Below, in pieces: positions 7,573-9,634 of a stretch of 9,634 nt of DNA. Source of the stretch: an uncultured Solobacterium sp. (lineage in GTDB: Bacteria; Bacillota_I; Bacilli_A; Erysipelotrichales; Erysipelotrichaceae); contig CALEMV010000414.1 of the NCBI GenBank assembly GCA_937910655.1, positions 1 through 9,634 on the forward strand. Reading direction: 5' to 3'. The position numbers were made by a program, and so were the translations under genes. Every line of letters starts with the position of its first letter. Within the stretch, counting starts at the first letter, position 1. Under the pieces are notes generated by a model that saw nothing but the letters and a program-made list of their open reading frames with translations, did no database searches and had not been told where the DNA came from.

Positions 7573-8234
7573 GTGTATACTCCAAATGCCTTAAATGGAT
7601 AGATTACAAACACACCCTTGGATACAATATCAGACTTGTGGAATGCGCCATAGTAGCGTGAGTCAGAAGAATGTGGTCGATTATCTCCCATACAGAAGTA
7701 TTCATCTTCACCAAGCTTCTCCGTTTTAAAATCACCAGTAAATGAGCCTGGATACGTACTTGTATAGGACTCATCTAAGAATGGTTCTTCTACTGGCTCA
7801 CCATTTATATAGAGTTGGTTATTACGATATTCGACTGTCTCACCAGGTAAGCCAATGACACGCTTGATGAGATATTCTTTCTTTTCTGCTAGATAAACAA
7901 TGACAATATCAAAACGCTTTAACCCTGTTAAGCGATAACCAAGTAAATCAGAGAATCCAAAATAACCATCTTCTAATGTGTTATACATGGAACTACCTTT
8001 TACCTGTATTGGTCTTACCACAAAGTTCACAACAATCAATACCACCGCAAAAGAAATAAATACTTCTTTCAAGAAAGAAAAAAGTGTACTTTCTTCTTTA
8101 TCATCTTTCTTCTTTGGTTGGTTTTGTTCATTTCTGATTTTTTCCATATCGATGACAGTTGTCTCATCTGTCAATCGTTCCATAACTCTTGTTTCATCAA
8201 GCATTTCTTGATCTTTATTCATATCCGTATTCAT
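7566..8234 (-). CDS. lepB: Type I signal peptidase
   Basis: A 222-residue membrane serine protease that removes signal peptides from exported proteins, with its active site on the outer face of the membrane. A single N-terminal membrane segment is at about 55-73. It is followed by VKGSSMYNTL with catalytic Ser82 (Ser-Met), YLIKRVIGLPGE with general base Lys124, and GDNRPHSSDSR (183-193), the conserved late box. The first 52 residues form an unusually long, highly charged cytoplasmic extension compared with short Bacillus-type signal peptidases. The start at MNTDMN was kept because AGTAGGT (8242-8248) lies upstream and because later ATGs have no good ribosome site. It has its own promoter right after the rplS terminator and overlaps rbgA by 7 nt. 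Confidence 0.95.
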   Translation of the reverse strand: MNTDMNKDQEMLDETRVMERLTDETTVIDMEKIRNEQNQPKKKDDKEESTLFSFLKEVFISFAVVLIVVNFVVRPIQVKGSSMYNTLEDGYFGFSDLLGYRLTGLKRFDIVIVYLAEKKEYLIKRVIGLPGETVEYRNNQLYINGEPVEEPFLDESYTSTYPGSFTGDFKTEKLGEDEYFCMGDNRPHSSDSRYYGAFHKSDIVSKGVFVIYPFKAFGVYTW

Positions 8235-8255
8235 ATCATGTACCTACTATTGAGT

Positions 8256-8264
8256 ATTATATCA
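8256..8264 (-). promoter_or_regulatory. Extended -10 promoter for lepB-rbgA-rnhB
   Basis: TGATATAAT on the minus strand is a perfect -10 box (8256-8261) with the extended TGn motif (8262-8264). No good -35 is visible at 16-18 nt, since that region is the terminator hairpin, but extended -10 promoters can do without one. The predicted start near 8249-8251 gives a very short leader of about 16 nt that begins with the AGTAGG ribosome site. A promoter is needed here because the rplS terminator is strong. Confidence 0.65.
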
Positions 8265-8292
8265 AAAAAAAGAGAGAATAATTTCTCTCTTT
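8264..8292 (-). terminator. Intrinsic terminator of rplS
   Basis: A perfect 10-bp stem (8283-8292 with 8269-8278) with loop ATTA begins 5 nt after the rplS stop. On the minus strand it runs into eight U in a row, of which three belong to the stem. This is a standard rho-independent terminator. The stem is mostly alternating A and G (AAAGAGAGAA), so it is less GC-rich than usual. The last T of its U run is also the T of the TGn element of the lepB promoter. Confidence 0.88.
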
Positions 8293-8297
8293 GTAGA

Positions 8298-8651
8298 CTA
8301 CTTACGACGATCTTCCTTGATACGAGCGTTCTTAGCAGATAATCCCTTGAGGTAGCCGAGCTTAGCTCTACGAACCTTACCATAACGAACTACTTCAATC
8401 TTTTCGATGATTGGTGAATGAACTGGGAATGTTCTCTGTACACCTACACCGTTGGAAATCTTACGAACTGTAAATGTTGCGCCGATACCACCGTTAGAAC
8501 GATCAACTACAACACCTTCATAAGCCTGAATACGTGTCTTTTGACCTTCCTTAATACGTACGTTTACCTTAACTGTGTCACCTGACTTGAAATCAGGAAC
8601 ATCTGTACGTAGCTGACTCTTTGTAATCTTTTCTACTAAATTCAACTTCAT
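8298..8651 (-). CDS. rplS: 50S ribosomal protein L19 (bL19)
   Basis: A 117-residue ribosomal protein at the 30S-50S interface. The family signature is complete near [20 protein letters not shown] (88-107) and continues as [16 protein letters not shown], and the length is usual for Bacillota. AAAGGAG (8660-8666) lies 8 nt before the ATG. It has its own promoter, a leader and a terminator, so it can be expressed as a single-gene transcript. In many Bacillota it sits last in an rpsP-rimM-trmD-rplS cluster. Here the gene directly upstream is a membrane protein instead. Confidence 0.98.
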   Translation of the reverse strand: MKLNLVEKITKSQLRTDVPDFKSGDTVKVNVRIKEGQKTRIQAYEGVVVDRSNGGIGATFTVRKISNGVGVQRTFPVHSPIIEKIEVVRYGKVRRAKLGYLKGLSAKNARIKEDRRK

Positions 8652-8731
8652 TTTCTTTTCTCCTTTTACGATTGATCAGCTGCTCATGAACCTAAACCAT
8701 ATCAGCGGAACAGTGACGCACTACATGTGCC
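8652..8731 (-). promoter_or_regulatory. 5' leader of rplS, candidate L19 leader RNA
   Basis: About 80 nt separate the predicted transcription start (near 8730-8731) from the rplS ATG. The 5' end folds into GCAC/GTGC (8718-8721 with 8727-8730, loop of 5). Further on, GCUG and CAGC (8703-8706 with 8679-8682) can form a second stem ahead of the ribosome site. Low-GC Gram-positives are known to carry an L19 autoregulatory leader (Rfam L19_leader) exactly here. Assignment rests on position, length and foldability. I have not matched it to the family model. Confidence 0.55.
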
Positions 8732-8736
8732 GTTAA

Positions 8737-8765
8737 ATGATACCATAAGCTGGAATTCTTCGCAA
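8737..8765 (-). promoter_or_regulatory. Sigma-A promoter of rplS
   Basis: On the minus strand TTGCGA (8760-8765) and TATCAT (8737-8742) are separated by exactly 17 nt, and TGG immediately before the -10 gives an extended -10 element. The promoter lies in the gap right after the stop codon of the membrane protein gene (8770). No terminator hairpin is seen between the two genes, so readthrough may add to rplS expression. Confidence 0.75.
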
Positions 8766-8769
8766 GATT

Positions 8770-9573
8770 TTATTTCTTTACAGAAGTCGTATGAAAATGA
8801 CACCAAACGTTATATGCCACAAAGACGATGATTGCGGCCACAATAAAGATAAATACCTCTACTAGAATAATACTTTCAATTTGACTACGTAAAAGAACAG
8901 TTCCTGCATCCATCACAAAATGGAAGAGTAATGCCAGAAAGAAATATCTCTTGTGCTTAAACTTCACCGCAAACCAAACAAGTACAGATAAAGAAACTTG
9001 TGCCATTAAGGCAGATATGCGTTCTACACCGCTTAATAAGAATACATAAGATGGTGTTGTCGATAGCGTTTGCATCGCTAACTGCATCTTCGCAAGTGTA
9101 GTAGAATCCAATTGACTGAGTGTATCACCAATTGTGCCTTTGTTCATCATGATAGAAATTGTGATGTAGTTTAACATCATAAAACCTACTATCATGATTG
9201 CTTCACATCCACCATGACCTACACCATACATAAGTGCGTTAGAATCATTTCCCATACGATTCTTTAATATCGTACGATATGCAATCCATCTTCCACATTC
9301 TTCAAACACAGCCGCCATTAAACCTCCATAGACTGCATATAAAACCTTGTTATTACGAATGGTTTCGCCAATTGTGCTCTTAAAGATTGTTTGATTGACT
9401 GCTGCTTCTAATGTAAATACAAACACAAACATCACTGCGATACCCACAATCATCGGAATAAACTCGCCTTTCTTTTTGTGAAAGTACAGTGTTAAAAGAA
9501 TTGGTAAGCCAAACGCAATCACACATGAAACAATCATGCATGCAATGGTTAAATCAGGAACTGTTAAATTCAT
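8770..9573 (-). CDS. YhfC-family putative intramembrane metalloprotease
   Basis: A 267-residue very hydrophobic protein with about seven predicted membrane segments (near 6-30, 38-60, 76-98, 113-135, 175-204, 209-229 and 233-256). It matches the YhfC (DUF2324) family, which is distantly related to CAAX-type membrane proteases. Visible motifs are FEECGR (90-95, Glu91/Glu92/Arg95), GVGHGGCEA (117-125, His120 and Glu124), ERISAL (184-189) and HFVMD (218-222). These could supply metal ligands, but substrate and activity are unknown. The start at MNLTVPD has GGAGG at 9581-9585, 7 nt upstream. An ATG 12 codons earlier would place that site inside the gene. It is followed by the rplS promoter with no terminator. 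I infer no link to signal peptidase beyond proximity. Confidence 0.82.
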   Translation of the reverse strand: MNLTVPDLTIACMIVSCVIAFGLPILLTLYFHKKKGEFIPMIVGIAVMFVFVFTLEAAVNQTIFKSTIGETIRNNKVLYAVYGGLMAAVFEECGRWIAYRTILKNRMGNDSNALMYGVGHGGCEAIMIVGFMMLNYITISIMMNKGTIGDTLSQLDSTTLAKMQLAMQTLSTTPSYVFLLSGVERISALMAQVSLSVLVWFAVKFKHKRYFFLALLFHFVMDAGTVLLRSQIESIILVEVFIFIVAAIIVFVAYNVWCHFHTTSVKK

Positions 9574-9586
9574 TGTTTTTCCTCCG

Positions 9587-9634
9587 TTATCCACCCAAAG
9601 TGGACGCATGCTTTATAGATTCCATCATTGACAT
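9587..9634 (-). other. Window edge: possible 3' end of an upstream gene
   Basis: Two minus-strand frames are open from the window edge. One ends in TAA at 9587-9589, just before the GGAGG site of the membrane protein gene. The other runs through to a TGA that overlaps its ATG by 4 nt (ATGA). Either could be the tail of a co-transcribed upstream gene, and about 16-21 residues are too few to identify it. A TATAAA box at 9612-9617 could instead be a -10 element whose -35 lies outside the window. A 5-bp hairpin (TCCAC with GTGGA) is also present. Confidence 0.25.

Overview
This window looks like a chromosomal housekeeping segment from a low-GC Gram-positive bacterium (Bacillota). All ten supported genes lie on the minus strand, so transcription runs from high to low coordinates. 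The transcription order is a YhfC-type membrane protein, rplS, lepB, rbgA, rnhB, dprA, topA, trmFO, xerC and a nucleoside phosphorylase. The AT-rich composition, strong AGGAGG-type ribosome sites, a folate-dependent TrmFO, an RbgA/YlqF GTPase and the chain rplS-(lepB)-rbgA-rnhB ... dprA-topA-trmFO-xerC all fit Bacillota. The Bacillus order continues into clpQ-clpY-codY after xerC. Here a phosphorylase follows instead, and yraN, often beside rnhB in clostridia, is absent. A lineage such as Erysipelotrichia is possible, but I cannot fix the taxon from the sequence alone.

Region by region: (1) 8770-9634 holds a polytopic putative intramembrane metalloprotease and perhaps the very end of an upstream gene. 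(2) 8264-8765 is a self-contained rplS unit. It has a good extended -10 promoter, a leader of about 80 nt at the place where L19 leaders occur, the L19 gene, and a strong intrinsic terminator. (3) 8262-6105 starts with a promoter abutting that terminator and carries lepB, rbgA and rnhB as an overlapping, translationally coupled series. (4) 6104-5303 is dprA, preceded by two small hairpins, one of which buries part of the dprA ribosome site. (5) 5306-117 is topA (with its own possible promoter), trmFO, xerC and the phosphorylase, with gaps of at most 13 nt or overlaps. (6) 1-116 is non-coding and has a probable terminator hairpin and a 12-bp palindrome.

The genes combine ribosome synthesis (L19, RbgA), tRNA modification (TrmFO), and DNA topology and end-of-replication processing (TopA, XerC, RNase HII). 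They also cover DNA uptake or recombination (DprA), protein export (signal peptidase I), a membrane protease and nucleoside salvage. I see no mobile element, CRISPR array, tRNA or rRNA gene, or frameshifted gene. The window is essentially ordinary core genome, and the items worth a second look are mostly regulatory: the rplS leader, the fused terminator/promoter, the dprA hairpins and the basic repeat tail of TopA. No gene-free stretch exceeds about 120 bases.
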